From: Angustibacter luteus
Lineage (GTDB): Bacteria > Actinomycetota > Actinomycetes > Actinomycetales > Angustibacteraceae
Length of the DNA stretch: 64,000 nt
Direction of reading: 5' to 3'
NCBI RefSeq assembly: GCF_039541115.1
Contig: NZ_BAABFP010000002.1
Span: 1,185,420-1,249,419, forward strand
The notes under the pieces are model-generated. The model was not told the DNA's origin. It ran no database searches and saw nothing but the letters and a program-made list of their open reading frames with translations. Shown in pieces: positions 43,267-53,360 of this stretch. A program made the position numbers and the translations under genes. How positions within the stretch are numbered: the first letter of the stretch is position 1; each line of letters opens with the position of its first letter.

Positions 43267-44822
43267 GGGCGGGCCAGGGCGTCGGTCGCCCCGCCGGACA
43301 GGCCGGTCGGGACGCCGTCCGCGTCCCGCCGAGGTCGAGCGGCGTCCACCTCGAGGCCGGGCAGGGTCTCGAGCACGTTCTTGCCGAGCTGGTCGGCGTG
43401 CGGCAGCTCGATCGGGTACTGACCGGTGAAGCAGGCCCGGCAGAGCCGGTCCTTCGGCTGGTTCGTCGCGGCGATCATGCCGTCCTCGCTGATGTAGCCG
43501 AGGCTGTCGGCGCCGATGCTGGCGCGCACCTCCTCGACCCCCAGGCCGGTCGCGATGAGCTCGGCCCGGGTCGCGAAGTCGATGCCGTAGAAGCACGGCC
43601 AGCTGATTGGCGGCGAGGAGATCCGCACGTGCACCTCGGCGGCACCGGCCTCACGCAGCATCCGGACCTGGGCCCGCTGGGTGTTGCCGCGCACGATCGA
43701 GTCGTCGACGACGACCAGCCGCTTGCCGCGGATGACGTCGGTCAGCGGGTTCAGCTTGAGCCGGATGCCGAGCTGGCGGATCGTCTGGCTGGGCTGGATG
43801 AACGTGCGGCCCACGTACGAGTTCTTCACGAAGCCCTGGCCGAACGGGATGCCGCTGGCCTCCGCGTAGCCGATCGCCGCCGGGGTGCCCGACTCCGGGA
43901 CGCCGATCACCAGGTCGGCCACCGCGGGGTGCTCGACGGCCAGGCGGCGGCCCATCTCGACCCGCGCCTCGTGCACCACCCGGCCGCTGATCGTGGTGTC
44001 CGGGCGGGCCAGGTACACGAACTCGAAGACGCAGCCCTTGGGGTCCGGCTCGGCGAAGTGGCTGGAGCGCAGGCCGTCCGCGTCGATCACCACCAGCTCA
44101 CCGGGCTCGATCTCACGGATGTAGCTGGCGCCGATCGTGGCCAGCGCCGGGGTCTCGCTGGCGACGACCCAGCCGCGCTCGAGGCGGCCGAGCACCAGGG
44201 GGCGGACGCCGTTGCGGTCCCGAGCGGCGTACAGCGTGTGCTCGTCCATGAACACGAGGGAGAACGCGCCGCGCAGCTCGGGCAGGATCTCGAGGGCGGT
44301 GGACTCCAGGCTGTGGTCCGGGTCGCCGGCCAGCAGCGCGGTGATCAGCGCGGTGTCCGTCGTGTTCCCGCGGGACAGCTCGCCCGCCGCCTGCGCCCCG
44401 TACCGCTGCTGGACGACGTCCCGCAGCTCGGCGGAGTTCGTCAGGTTTCCGTTGTGCGCGAGCGCCACCGTGCCACCGGCGGTGTTGCCCAGGGTCGGCT
44501 GGGCGTTCTCCCACACGCTCCCGCCGGTCGTGGAGTACCGCGTGTGGCCGATCGCGAGGTGGCCGGCGAGCGAGTTCAGCGCCGTCTCGTCGAAGACCTG
44601 CGAGACCAGGCCCATGTCCTTGTAGACCAGCAGGCGGTGGCCGTCGCTGGTCGCGATGCCGGCCGACTCCTGACCTCGGTGCTGCAGCGCGTACAGCCCG
44701 TAGAAGGTGAGCTTGGCGACCTCCTCGCCGGGGGCCCAGATCCCCAGGACGCCACAGGCGTCCTGCGGGGACTTCTCACCGGGGAGCAGGTCATGGGACA
44801 ACAGCCCGTCGCCTCGTGCCAC
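43263..44822 (-). CDS. purF: Amidophosphoribosyltransferase
   Basis: 519 aa. First committed step of purine synthesis: PRPP plus glutamine to phosphoribosylamine. A 22-residue propeptide precedes the catalytic Cys23 (DACGVLGIW). The glutaminase domain has LQHRGQESAGI and HNGNLTN. The PRPP loop is VVVDDSIVRGNT. The cysteines of the Bacillus-type 4Fe-4S class are seen (GCVFEF, WPCFYG, CRACFTG). First gene of purF-purM. Confidence 0.97.
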   Translation of the reverse strand: MARGDGLLSHDLLPGEKSPQDACGVLGIWAPGEEVAKLTFYGLYALQHRGQESAGIATSDGHRLLVYKDMGLVSQVFDETALNSLAGHLAIGHTRYSTTGGSVWENAQPTLGNTAGGTVALAHNGNLTNSAELRDVVQQRYGAQAAGELSRGNTTDTALITALLAGDPDHSLESTALEILPELRGAFSLVFMDEHTLYAARDRNGVRPLVLGRLERGWVVASETPALATIGASYIREIEPGELVVIDADGLRSSHFAEPDPKGCVFEFVYLARPDTTISGRVVHEARVEMGRRLAVEHPAVADLVIGVPESGTPAAIGYAEASGIPFGQGFVKNSYVGRTFIQPSQTIRQLGIRLKLNPLTDVIRGKRLVVVDDSIVRGNTQRAQVRMLREAGAAEVHVRISSPPISWPCFYGIDFATRAELIATGLGVEEVRASIGADSLGYISEDGMIAATNQPKDRLCRACFTGQYPIELPHADQLGKNVLETLPGLEVDAARPRRDADGVPTGLSGGATDALARP

Positions 44823-44917
44823 TGGTCGAGTGTCGCACAGCCCGGCGCGCTCATGAACCCGGCGGGCCGGCCGATGGGCTGACCGGGACGAACAGCGCGC
44901 GACGACGGGGGACCGGC

Positions 44918-46840
44918 ATGCACCGACGAGGTCGGCTCACGACGACTGTGGGCCTCGTCGTCGTCCTCGGTGCCGTGGCGGTGGCCTCGACGGCGACCGC
45001 CGGCGATGCGGGGGCGGCGACCCCCGTCCCCAGCGTCGCGGGCTCGGCCGCGATCGCCAACGTGGCCCGGGCGCAGGCGCAGTGCGACCTGGGGGTCACG
45101 GCGGCCCGGCCGGACGACGCCGCCCGGGCGGGGCAGATCATGGCCGGTCGGGTACCGATCGAGAAGTACGGCACGGTACTGATCCCGCGGAACCCGACGT
45201 GGCGTCCGCAGGCCGGCCTGGACAGCTCCGGCGACGGCCACATGAACTCGCTGCACTACCTCGTCCCGCTGCTGCGTGAAGGGGTGCGGACCGGGAACCG
45301 CGCCATGGTCGACCGGTTCTACGGACTGCTGCGGGACTGGGGGACGGACAACCGGCTCACCCTGAAGAAGCGCCCGAACGGCTACGGCTGGCAGCCCATC
45401 TACACCGGCTACAGGATGCAGGTGATCGGCTGCGCGCTGGCCGGACCGCGCGGCCGCGAGCCCTGGCTGCGAAGGCTGGCCGCCGTGCACGCGAACTACG
45501 TGACGACCTACACGTCCACGCTGGCCTCCAACAACACCGGCATCCAGCTGGCCATGGGGCAGTACGTGCTCGGCTGCTCGATGGGGCACGCGAGCTGGCG
45601 CAACGCCGCCCGGGGCCGGCTGAGTCGCCTGGTGACCCACCTGGTGTACGCCGACGGGTCCACCCGGGAGGGCGCGGTCTCGTACGCGACGTCGGACTAC
45701 GCCTGGTTCCGGCTCGCGGGCCAGCGGCTGCGCCGGTGCGGCACGAGCGTGCCGAGCGGGTGGTCCCGGGTGGACGCCATCGCGCGGTTCGTCGGCAACG
45801 CGATCCGGCCCGACGGCAGCTACGAGGCGCTCGGTGACACCAGCCCGCAGCGCCCCAGCGTGTCCACGTACACCGGGACGGCGGCGGAGTGGTCCGCCCG
45901 GCTCGGCGCCGGCGGCACGCGACCCGTGTCTCCGTTCGCGATCTTCCGCAGCGGTGGCTACGCGTTCGGCCGCTCGGGCTGGGGCACGGCGACCCGCCCC
46001 TTCACCCAGCAGAGCTTCTACTCCCTGCGCTTCGGGGCCGGGCCGGGGGCCGGGATCTTCCACGCGCACGCGGACGCCGGCGCCCTGACCTTCTACGCGA
46101 ACGGCAGCGAGCTGCTGCACGACACCGGGCAGTGGCGGTACCAGTACGGCGCGACGCGCACCTTCGTCACGGGACGCGACGCGCACAACGTGGTCTCGGC
46201 GTCCGGCGGGGGCTACAGCACGACCCGGGCGGCCGCCGTCACGGCCGTGCTCAGCGACGCCCACCGCGACCTCGTCACGATCGTCGACACCGGGTACCGC
46301 AAGAACAAGATCACCCTCACCCGCACCGTGCTCTACTCCCGGAGCGGGGAGTACCTGGTCGTGTGGGACCGCGCGGTCAGCGCCCTGAAGGACGCCAAGG
46401 GCCACGTCGTGCCGCGGCAGTTCGCGCAGCACTGGCAGCTTGGTCCCGGGCAGTCCACCCTCACGTCGGCCGGCCAGGTCAGCACCAGCGGACCCGGCGC
46501 CAACACCACGCTGGTCTGGCTCGGCACGCGCCCGCGGGTGACGGTGAGCACGGGGTCGACCAGCCCCCGCCGCGGCTGGGTCTCCCCCAGCTACGGGAAG
46601 CTGACGCCGGCGCCCGCGGTGCGCGCGAGCCTCGGCCCGGCCACCGTCGCGGGCTGGGTCACGGTGGTGCTGCCGCGCCCCGCCGGCACCGCGCCGTCCG
46701 CGGTCGCGGCGAGCGCGCAGTCGCTGACGAGCTCACGGTTGGAGGTCACGGTCCGGACGGCGAGCGGGCGCTCCGAGCGCGTCGTGCTGACCCGCTCCGC
46801 CGCCAGCGTGAGCGAGGTCAGCGGCGCAGTCGCTCGATGA
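44918..46840 (+). CDS. Secreted heparinase II/III-like polysaccharide lyase
   Basis: 640 aa from ATG 44918. A Sec signal peptide (to about residue 37, ending AGDAGAATP) is followed by an alpha/alpha-toroid domain (about 60-330; GYGWQPIYTGYRMQVIGCAL, MGQYVLGCSMGH) and a C-terminal beta-sheet heparinase_II_III domain with FRSGGYAFGRSGW, IFHAHADAGALTFYANGSEL and GRDAHNVVSASGG, which carry the usual His/Asn residues. It would cleave uronic-acid polysaccharides outside the cell; the substrate is unknown. It overlaps a convergent small membrane gene by 23 bp. Confidence 0.85.
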   Translation: MHRRGRLTTTVGLVVVLGAVAVASTATAGDAGAATPVPSVAGSAAIANVARAQAQCDLGVTAARPDDAARAGQIMAGRVPIEKYGTVLIPRNPTWRPQAGLDSSGDGHMNSLHYLVPLLREGVRTGNRAMVDRFYGLLRDWGTDNRLTLKKRPNGYGWQPIYTGYRMQVIGCALAGPRGREPWLRRLAAVHANYVTTYTSTLASNNTGIQLAMGQYVLGCSMGHASWRNAARGRLSRLVTHLVYADGSTREGAVSYATSDYAWFRLAGQRLRRCGTSVPSGWSRVDAIARFVGNAIRPDGSYEALGDTSPQRPSVSTYTGTAAEWSARLGAGGTRPVSPFAIFRSGGYAFGRSGWGTATRPFTQQSFYSLRFGAGPGAGIFHAHADAGALTFYANGSELLHDTGQWRYQYGATRTFVTGRDAHNVVSASGGGYSTTRAAAVTAVLSDAHRDLVTIVDTGYRKNKITLTRTVLYSRSGEYLVVWDRAVSALKDAKGHVVPRQFAQHWQLGPGQSTLTSAGQVSTSGPGANTTLVWLGTRPRVTVSTGSTSPRRGWVSPSYGKLTPAPAVRASLGPATVAGWVTVVLPRPAGTAPSAVAASAQSLTSSRLEVTVRTASGRSERVVLTRSAASVSEVSGAVAR

Positions 46841-47150
46841 GCACGGCGAACGCGCCACCCAGCACGCCACCGAGCAGGCCGAGCAGCAGGGCCAGGTAGC
46901 CCAGGAGCTGTCCGCGGCCGGTGTCGGCGTCGGCCGAGCCGCTGAGGGCGAGCACGACGGCGAGCAGGACGCCGATCGCCGCGCCGGTGAGCAGGAACGC
47001 GCCGTACCGCGGGGCTCGGCGCACCGGCAGGCGGCGCGGCCCGCTCTCCGGGGGCTGCGCGCTCTCCGGGGGCTGCGCGCTCTCCGGGGACGGCGCGCTC
47101 TCCGGGGACGGCGCGCTCTCGGCGGGCTGGTCGACGTGGGGCTCGCTCAC
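46818..47150 (-). CDS. Small two-helix membrane protein with a repeated Pro/Glu head
   Basis: 110 aa. The head has four to five SPES/QPPES units produced by an 18-bp tandem repeat (47043-47114). Two membrane helices (about 48-70 and 82-104) follow, with a basic end (IERLRR). Function unknown. The start codon lies 20 bp from the long palindrome at 47170. Its stop lies within the end of the lyase gene on the other strand. Confidence 0.7.
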   Translation of the reverse strand: MSEPHVDQPAESAPSPESAPSPESAQPPESAQPPESGPRRLPVRRAPRYGAFLLTGAAIGVLLAVVLALSGSADADTGRGQLLGYLALLLGLLGGVLGGAFAVLIERLRR

Positions 47151-47169
47151 GCCCCGACGGTAACCCAGC

Positions 47170-47230
47170 GCACCATTCGCGCTTGACGTGGCTATCCGCC
47201 CCTCACCACCACGTCTAGCGCGAAGGGTGC
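47170..47230. repeat. Long intergenic inverted repeat (copy B)
   Basis: GCACCATTCGCGCT (47170-47183) pairs with 47217-47230 with a single mismatch, and the stem continues with GACGTGG (47185-47191) and CCACGTC (47209-47215), about 21 pairs in all, with a 17-nt loop. The outer arm is the same as copy A at 1113. It lies between divergent genes, so it is not a simple terminator. Confidence 0.85.
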
Positions 47231-47283
47231 GGGGTGGGCGGCGTCACGTTCAGCCGGGTGCCGACGGTGCCGATGCACAGACC

Positions 47284-47565
47284 ATGCGCTCACTTCGCCC
47301 CGCCGCCGCCACCCTCGCCACCGTCGGCCTGCTCGTGGCCGGCACGGCCCTGCCGGCGCAGGCCGCCGTCCCGGCGAAGTGGAAGAACTGCACGGCCGTG
47401 AACAAGACGTACAAGCACGGCGTCGGCAAGGTGAAGGCGAAGGACAAGACGTCCGGCAAGCCGGTCACCACGTTCAAGCGCAGCGACAGCCTCTACCAGG
47501 CAGCCATCAAGGCGAACAAGGGCCTGGACCGCGACAAGGACGGCATCGCCTGCGAGAAGCGCTGA
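47284..47565 (+). CDS. Secreted Excalibur calcium-binding domain protein
   Basis: 93 aa from ATG 47284. A signal peptide (to about residue 28, LPAQAA) is followed by a small domain ending DRDKDGIACEKR, the Excalibur D-x-D-x-D-G-x-x-C-E motif that binds Ca2+. A second Cys in WKNCTAVNK is the usual disulfide partner. Such proteins are cell-surface and of unclear function. Confidence 0.9.
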   Translation: MRSLRPAAATLATVGLLVAGTALPAQAAVPAKWKNCTAVNKTYKHGVGKVKAKDKTSGKPVTTFKRSDSLYQAAIKANKGLDRDKDGIACEKR

Positions 47566-47586
47566 CCCGGCTCCCGACGCGCGGCG

Positions 47587-48393
47587 CTAGATGCGACCGC
47601 CCGCAGTGGACTCGCCGGACAGTCGCTGGCTGATGTAGATCGGCACGATCGACAGGATCACCAGCGCCGCGGCGACGACGTTGACCACGGGCGCCTGGTT
47701 CGGCCGGGACAGGTTCTGGAAGATCCAGATCGGCAGGGTCGTCACGCCGGGCGGCGCGGTGAACAGGGTCACCACGATCTCGTCGAAGCTGAGGCCGAAG
47801 GCGAGCAGCCCGCCGGCGAAGAACGCCCCACGCAGGTTCGGGAAGGTGATCCGGGCGAACGTCGTGAAGGTGTCCGCGCCGAGATCCATCGAGGCTTCCT
47901 CCAGTGAGGTGCCGAGGCGCCGCAACCGGGCGATGACGTTGTTGTAGATCACCACGATGCAGAACGTCGCGTGCGCGACCACGACCGACCAGATGGACAG
48001 CTCGACCTGCAGGATGGTGCGGAACGCCGTCCGCAGGGCCAGCGCCGTCACGATGCCGGGCAGCGCGATCGGCAGGATCACCAGCAGCGACAGGGTCTGC
48101 CGGCCGAAGAACGAGTAGCGGCTCAGCGCGAACGCCATCATCGCGCCGAGCACCATCGCGATGCCGGTCGCGATCAGGCCGATGCGGACCGACGTCCAGA
48201 TGGCGTCCCGGACCCCGGGATTGCCCCACACGCTCGTCCACCAGTGCGTCGTGTAGCTCCTGGGCGGCCAGGCGAAGACGGTGCTGGCGTTGAACGAGTT
48301 GATGACCACCACGGCCAGCGGCACGTAGATGAAGGCCAGCCCGAGGGCCATGGCCAGCCGCAGCGCCCAGCGTCCCCGTCCCGAGAAGCTCAC
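47587..48393 (-). CDS. potC: Polyamine-type ABC transporter permease (PotC-like)
   Basis: 268 aa with six helices. PotC features: YVPLAVVVINSFNAS near the start, and the EAA-type loop SLEEASMDLGADTFTTFARITFPNLRGAF. It is the last gene of the potADBC-order operon, 10 bp after potB. The substrate may be spermidine, putrescine or another amine or amino acid; sequence alone cannot decide. Confidence 0.9.
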   Translation of the reverse strand: MSFSGRGRWALRLAMALGLAFIYVPLAVVVINSFNASTVFAWPPRSYTTHWWTSVWGNPGVRDAIWTSVRIGLIATGIAMVLGAMMAFALSRYSFFGRQTLSLLVILPIALPGIVTALALRTAFRTILQVELSIWSVVVAHATFCIVVIYNNVIARLRRLGTSLEEASMDLGADTFTTFARITFPNLRGAFFAGGLLAFGLSFDEIVVTLFTAPPGVTTLPIWIFQNLSRPNQAPVVNVVAAALVILSIVPIYISQRLSGESTAGGRI

Positions 48394-48403
48394 GACCGCC
48401 CCC

Positions 48404-49312
48404 TCACAGGTTGTCCAGCGCGCCGGAACGACGGATCACGGCCAGGTAGACCAGCATGATCGCGATCGGGATGAGCGCGATGGTCGCCGCGAACGGCAGG
48501 TTGGCCGCGTAGTTCTGGTAGACGATGTTGCCGAGCATCTGGACCTTGCCGCCGACGATCTGCGCCGTGATGTAGTCGCCCAGGCTCAGCGAGAACGTGA
48601 AGATGGTGCCCGCGATGATCGACGGGTAGACCAACGGCAGGACGACGCTGCGGAACGTCCGCCACGGACGGGCGCCCAGGTCGCCGGACGCGTCCAGCAA
48701 CGAGTCCGGCAGCCGCTCGAGGCCGGCGAACACGGGCAGGATCATGTACGGCAGCCACAGGTAGGTCAGCGTCAGCACGATGGCGACCCGGCCGAAGCCG
48801 GGGCCGTCCAGCCCGAACGGCTGCAGCATCCACGCGATGACCCCCCGCCCGGGTTGCACCATCGCCTGCCAGGCGTAGACCTTGACCAGGTACGACGCCC
48901 ACAGCGGCGTGATGACCAGGGCGAGCAGCAGGCCGCGGGAACGCCGCCGGGCGACCTTGGCCATGAAGAACGCCATCGGCAACCCGATCACGATGCACAG
49001 CACCGTGACCGACGCGGCGATCCCCACCGTCAGCAGCGTGGCGCGCAGGTAGGCGGGTTCGGTGAAGACGTCGACCAGGTTGGCCGTGGTGAACGTGCGG
49101 ACGACGGCGTTGGTGAACTCGTCGACGCTGAAGAACGCGGTGGACAGCAGCGAGAACACGGCGGCGAAGTAGATGACCGCCATCCACGCCACGGGCGGCC
49201 CGACCAGACCGGCGAGCCGGGTGCGGTCGCTGCGGAACAGGTGCGCGGACAGCCGCCGCCGCACCGACCGGTGGGCCCGGTCGGTGCGGTCGACGTCGGT
49301 GATGCTGGCCAC
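48404..49312 (-). CDS. potB: Polyamine-type ABC transporter permease (PotB-like)
   Basis: 302 aa, GTG start with AGGAAG just upstream. Six helices; the EAA-type loop is LPDSLLDASGDLGARPWRTFRSVVLPLVYPSI. Pairs with PotC in the inner membrane. 47 bp downstream of the binding-protein stop. Confidence 0.9.
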   Translation of the reverse strand: MASITDVDRTDRAHRSVRRRLSAHLFRSDRTRLAGLVGPPVAWMAVIYFAAVFSLLSTAFFSVDEFTNAVVRTFTTANLVDVFTEPAYLRATLLTVGIAASVTVLCIVIGLPMAFFMAKVARRRSRGLLLALVITPLWASYLVKVYAWQAMVQPGRGVIAWMLQPFGLDGPGFGRVAIVLTLTYLWLPYMILPVFAGLERLPDSLLDASGDLGARPWRTFRSVVLPLVYPSIIAGTIFTFSLSLGDYITAQIVGGKVQMLGNIVYQNYAANLPFAATIALIPIAIMLVYLAVIRRSGALDNL

Positions 49313-49359
49313 GCTTCCTCACTTCGTGCGGGTGGTTCGGTGGTGACGCCGGCGAGCCG

Positions 49360-50562
49360 TCAGCTGCGCAGGGTGCTCCAGGCCTTCGTCCACTCCGAGT
49401 AGGGGATGCACTTGGTGTCGGACCGCCCGTCCAGGCAGTCGGACTGCGGCGTCGCCCAGAACCAGATCTTCTTGAAGTACGGCTCGTCGTCCGCGTGGAA
49501 CACCTTGCAGTGCCCGGCGTCCGCGGTCTCGGTGCACGCCTTCAGGTTGGCCGGCGCCTCACCGAACCACTCGGCCACCTGGGCCTGCACCGACGGGGTG
49601 GTGATGTGGTTCATCCACAGGTACGAGCAGTTCGGGTGCGGGGACTTGGCGTCGACCATCCAGGTGTCGGCCCAGCCCGTCGAGCCCTCCTTGGGCAGCG
49701 TCGCGTCGACCTTGGCCTTGTCGGCCTGGGCGAGGTTGACGATGATCTGCCACGAGGTGCCCAGCACGTACGTCCCGTTGGTGAACGCCTTCTGCGCATC
49801 GGTGTACGACGCCCAGTAGCCGGCCAGGATCGACTTCTGCTGGGTGGCCAGCTCGACGGCCGCGTCGAACTGCTTCTTGTCCAGCGCGTACGGGTTCTTG
49901 ATGCCCAGCTCGGGCTTGGTGGCCATCAGGTACAGCGCCGCGTCCGCCAGGTAGGTCGGCGAGTCGTAGGCGCCGATCTTGCCCTTGTACGGCGAGTTCT
50001 GGTCCCAGACGACGCTCCACGAGTCGGGCGCCGGGGTCACCTTGTCGGTCCGCCAGGACAGCAGGTTGGCGCCCCAGCCGTGCGGGATGCCGTAGTCGAC
50101 GCCGTCCACCGAGTTCCACTGCTGGCCCTTCTGGAACGGCGCGATGTCGGCCCAGTTGGTGAGCAGGGAGGTGTTGACCGGCGCGACCTTGCCCGCGTAG
50201 ATCATCCGCAGCGAGGAGTCGCCCGAGGCCGAGACGACGTCGAAGTCGCCGGTGCCCATCTTCTCGAACATCTCGTCCGAGGTGTTGGCGACCTGCACGT
50301 TGGCCTTGCAGCCCGTCGCCTTCTCGAACGGCGTCACCCAGTCGACGCTCGGGTCGGTCGTGCCGTTCTCCGCGTACCCGGCCCAGGCCAGGATGTTGAT
50401 CGCACCCTCACCGGCGCCCAGGGTCTGCAGGGCCTTCAGGCTCGGCGGCTTCGCCCGCGTCCCGCCGCTGCTGCTGCTGTCGCTGTCGCTGCCGCACCCG
50501 GCCACCGCGAGAGCGAGGACTGCCGCCACCGCCACGCCGGCCGTGAGTCGCTTCGTCGCCAT
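49360..50562 (-). CDS. potD: Polyamine-type ABC substrate-binding lipoprotein (PotD-like)
   Basis: 400 aa. The start at ATG 50562 is preferred over 50592 because AAGGAG is 7 bases upstream. Lipobox ALAVAGCGSD. The fold is the PotD/PotF group: INILAWAGYAENGTTDPSVD, SGDSSLRMIYAGKVAPVNTS, YGIPHGWGANLLSWRTDKV and SWSVVWDQNSPYKGKIGAYD. Conserved Trp/Tyr and acidic residues would clamp a cationic ligand. Its gene lies between potA and potB. Confidence 0.9.
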   Translation of the reverse strand: MATKRLTAGVAVAAVLALAVAGCGSDSDSSSSGGTRAKPPSLKALQTLGAGEGAINILAWAGYAENGTTDPSVDWVTPFEKATGCKANVQVANTSDEMFEKMGTGDFDVVSASGDSSLRMIYAGKVAPVNTSLLTNWADIAPFQKGQQWNSVDGVDYGIPHGWGANLLSWRTDKVTPAPDSWSVVWDQNSPYKGKIGAYDSPTYLADAALYLMATKPELGIKNPYALDKKQFDAAVELATQQKSILAGYWASYTDAQKAFTNGTYVLGTSWQIIVNLAQADKAKVDATLPKEGSTGWADTWMVDAKSPHPNCSYLWMNHITTPSVQAQVAEWFGEAPANLKACTETADAGHCKVFHADDEPYFKKIWFWATPQSDCLDGRSDTKCIPYSEWTKAWSTLRS

Positions 50563-50598
50563 CTGCTTGCTCCTTCTCAGTTCGTGCATCACGTGCGA

Positions 50599-51657
<1,059 letters not shown>

Positions 51658-51665
51658 GGGCGAGA

Positions 51666-51683
51666 ACCTATGACTTCATAGGT
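51666..51683. promoter_or_regulatory. Perfect palindrome, probable GntR operator
   Basis: ACCTATGA-CT-TCATAGGT (51666-51683) has 8-bp arms with 2-bp spacer in the 99-bp divergent potA/gntR gap. It lies just before the potA start, where a bound repressor would block initiation. Confidence 0.7.
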
Positions 51684-51756
51684 CAACGCGCAAGGGGTCC
51701 CGGGAACTCGACTCCGACCGGGACCGTTTCGTGACCGAACCCAGGCAGGAGGCGAC

Positions 51757-52530
51757 GTGACCGCGACCGGCAGCACGCCGTCCACTTCCTCACGCATGTC
51801 CCCCCGCGCCCTGGCCGGCGTCTTCTCCCCGCTCGAGCCGAGCGGACGCGCCGAGGCGGTCACCCGGCGCCTGTCCGATGCCATCGCGCTCGGCCTGTTG
51901 CCCGACACCCAGCAGCTGCCCAGTGAGACCGACCTCGCCGACCGGCTCGGCGTCTCCACCGTCACCGTTCGCGAGGCGCTCACCGCGCTGCGCGAGCAGG
52001 GGCTGGTGCGCACCCGGCGCGGGCGGGGCGGAGGCTCCTTCGTCTGCGCCCCGGACGACGCCGCCACCTCCGTACTGCGGGCCCGGCTGCGCGGCTTTGG
52101 GCTGGGCGAGCTGCGCGACCTCGCCGACCACTACGCCGCGATCAGCGGGGCGTGCGCCAGGCTCGCCGCGGACCGCGCGGACGAGCAGGACCTGGCCCGG
52201 CTCGAGGCGGCCACCGAGCGACTGGCCGGCGCGGCGGACGCCGGGGCGCGGCGACGGGCCGAGGGCCAGTACCACCTCGAGCTCGCGGCCGGCGCGCAGT
52301 CCCCGCGACTGACCCGCGAGGAGATCGCCCTGCAGAGCGCGGTGGGTCCGGTGCTCTGGCTGCCCTACTCGCAGGACGCGACGATGCATGCCGCCTGCGA
52401 GGTGCACCGGCGCCTGCACCAGGCCGTCGCGGCGGGCGACGGGGCCGCAGCAAGGGCCGCCGCCGAGGACCACGTCGCACAGATGTTCACCGCGGTTCGC
52501 GATCTTCACCGCGAGGTCAGCCGCGGGTGA
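51757..52530 (+). CDS. GntR-family regulator (FadR/FCD subgroup)
   Basis: 257 aa. N-terminal winged helix (LPSETDLADRLGVSTVTVRE ALTALREQGLV, residues about 50-85) and a C-terminal helical FCD domain. The FCD metal ligands look reduced: GQYHLEL and EVHRRLHQAV supply His. It is divergent from the pot operon and upstream of the Cache gene on the same strand, so it probably represses both. Confidence 0.92.
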   Translation: MTATGSTPSTSSRMSPRALAGVFSPLEPSGRAEAVTRRLSDAIALGLLPDTQQLPSETDLADRLGVSTVTVREALTALREQGLVRTRRGRGGGSFVCAPDDAATSVLRARLRGFGLGELRDLADHYAAISGACARLAADRADEQDLARLEAATERLAGAADAGARRRAEGQYHLELAAGAQSPRLTREEIALQSAVGPVLWLPYSQDATMHAACEVHRRLHQAVAAGDGAAARAAAEDHVAQMFTAVRDLHREVSRG

Positions 52531-52544
52531 CGCATCATGGACTC

Positions 52545-53360
52545 ATGACCGGACCCTCCCGCGTCGCGACGCCGCTGGTCGCCGTGGACGTCGTCGCCGC
52601 GGTCGACACGGTCGGCGGGCAGGTGCACGGGCTGCTCGACGGGCTGCGCAGCCAGGTGGCCTCGCGGTTCGACGGCCGCCGACGTCCGACGCAGTCCGAG
52701 CTGGGCATCGACGACCTCGCCGCGGCCATGCTGCGGCTGCCCGACCTGCCGCTGGCCGGCGCGGGCTTCGTCGCCGCGCAGGACGCGCTGGCCGACGTCC
52801 CGTACTGGTTGCAGTGGTGGACGACCGACCCGGACGCCGCGCAGCCCGTCGTCCAGCGGCTCCAGGTGCAGACCGACCCGGCCGCCGAGGACTTCCGCGA
52901 CTACACCGGCCTCGCCTGGTTCACCGGACCGCGGGACACCGGCGAGCCGTGCCTGACCGGCCCGTACGTGGACTACCTGTGCACCGACGAGTACACGCTG
53001 ACGTTCACCCAGCCCGTCGAGACCGCGGTAGGACTGGTCGGCGTCGTCGGCGCCGACCTGTACGTGCGCGCGCTCGAGGCGCGGGTGCTGCCCGCGCTGG
53101 CCCGGCTCGACAGCCCGGCGGCCCTGGTGAACGCCACCGGGCGGGTCGTCACCGCGTCCGGCACCGGCTGGGTCACCGGCGACCTGGTCCGCGACGTGCC
53201 CGTCAGCCGCTGGATGCGCGAGGGCACGGACGGCGACGACGCGTGGGAGCTGCACCGCTGCACCACCGTGCCGCTCGCCGTCCTGCAGGCCACCCCCCCC
53301 CTGACCTGCGACCCTGACCCCGCAGATGTTCCGCTATCCGGGGCCATCCGCGGGCCATAA
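52545..53360 (+). CDS. Stand-alone Cache-type ligand-binding protein
   Basis: 271 aa, no signal peptide and no membrane helix seen. The Cache/PDC pattern is clear: GAGFVAAQDALADVPYWLQWW, YTGLAWFTGPRDTGEPCLTG and VDYLCTDEYTLTFTQPVE, then a strand with GVVGADLYVRALEARVLPAL. Such domains sense amines, amino acids or organic acids. It starts 14 bp after the GntR stop, so a role in sensing the pot substrate in the cytosol is likely. The last 20 or so residues (from TPPLTC) come from a C9 run and a palindrome, so the true end may differ. Confidence 0.75.
   Translation: MTGPSRVATPLVAVDVVAAVDTVGGQVHGLLDGLRSQVASRFDGRRRPTQSELGIDDLAAAMLRLPDLPLAGAGFVAAQDALADVPYWLQWWTTDPDAAQPVVQRLQVQTDPAAEDFRDYTGLAWFTGPRDTGEPCLTGPYVDYLCTDEYTLTFTQPVETAVGLVGVVGADLYVRALEARVLPALARLDSPAALVNATGRVVTASGTGWVTGDLVRDVPVSRWMREGTDGDDAWELHRCTTVPLAVLQATPPLTCDPDPADVPLSGAIRGP

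Noticed and set aside
47043-47114. 18-bp tandem repeats as an intergenic or iteron-like element
   Set aside because: They are in frame inside the small membrane protein gene and encode a Pro/Glu/Ser head; iterons would not be expected inside a gene with no replication gene nearby.
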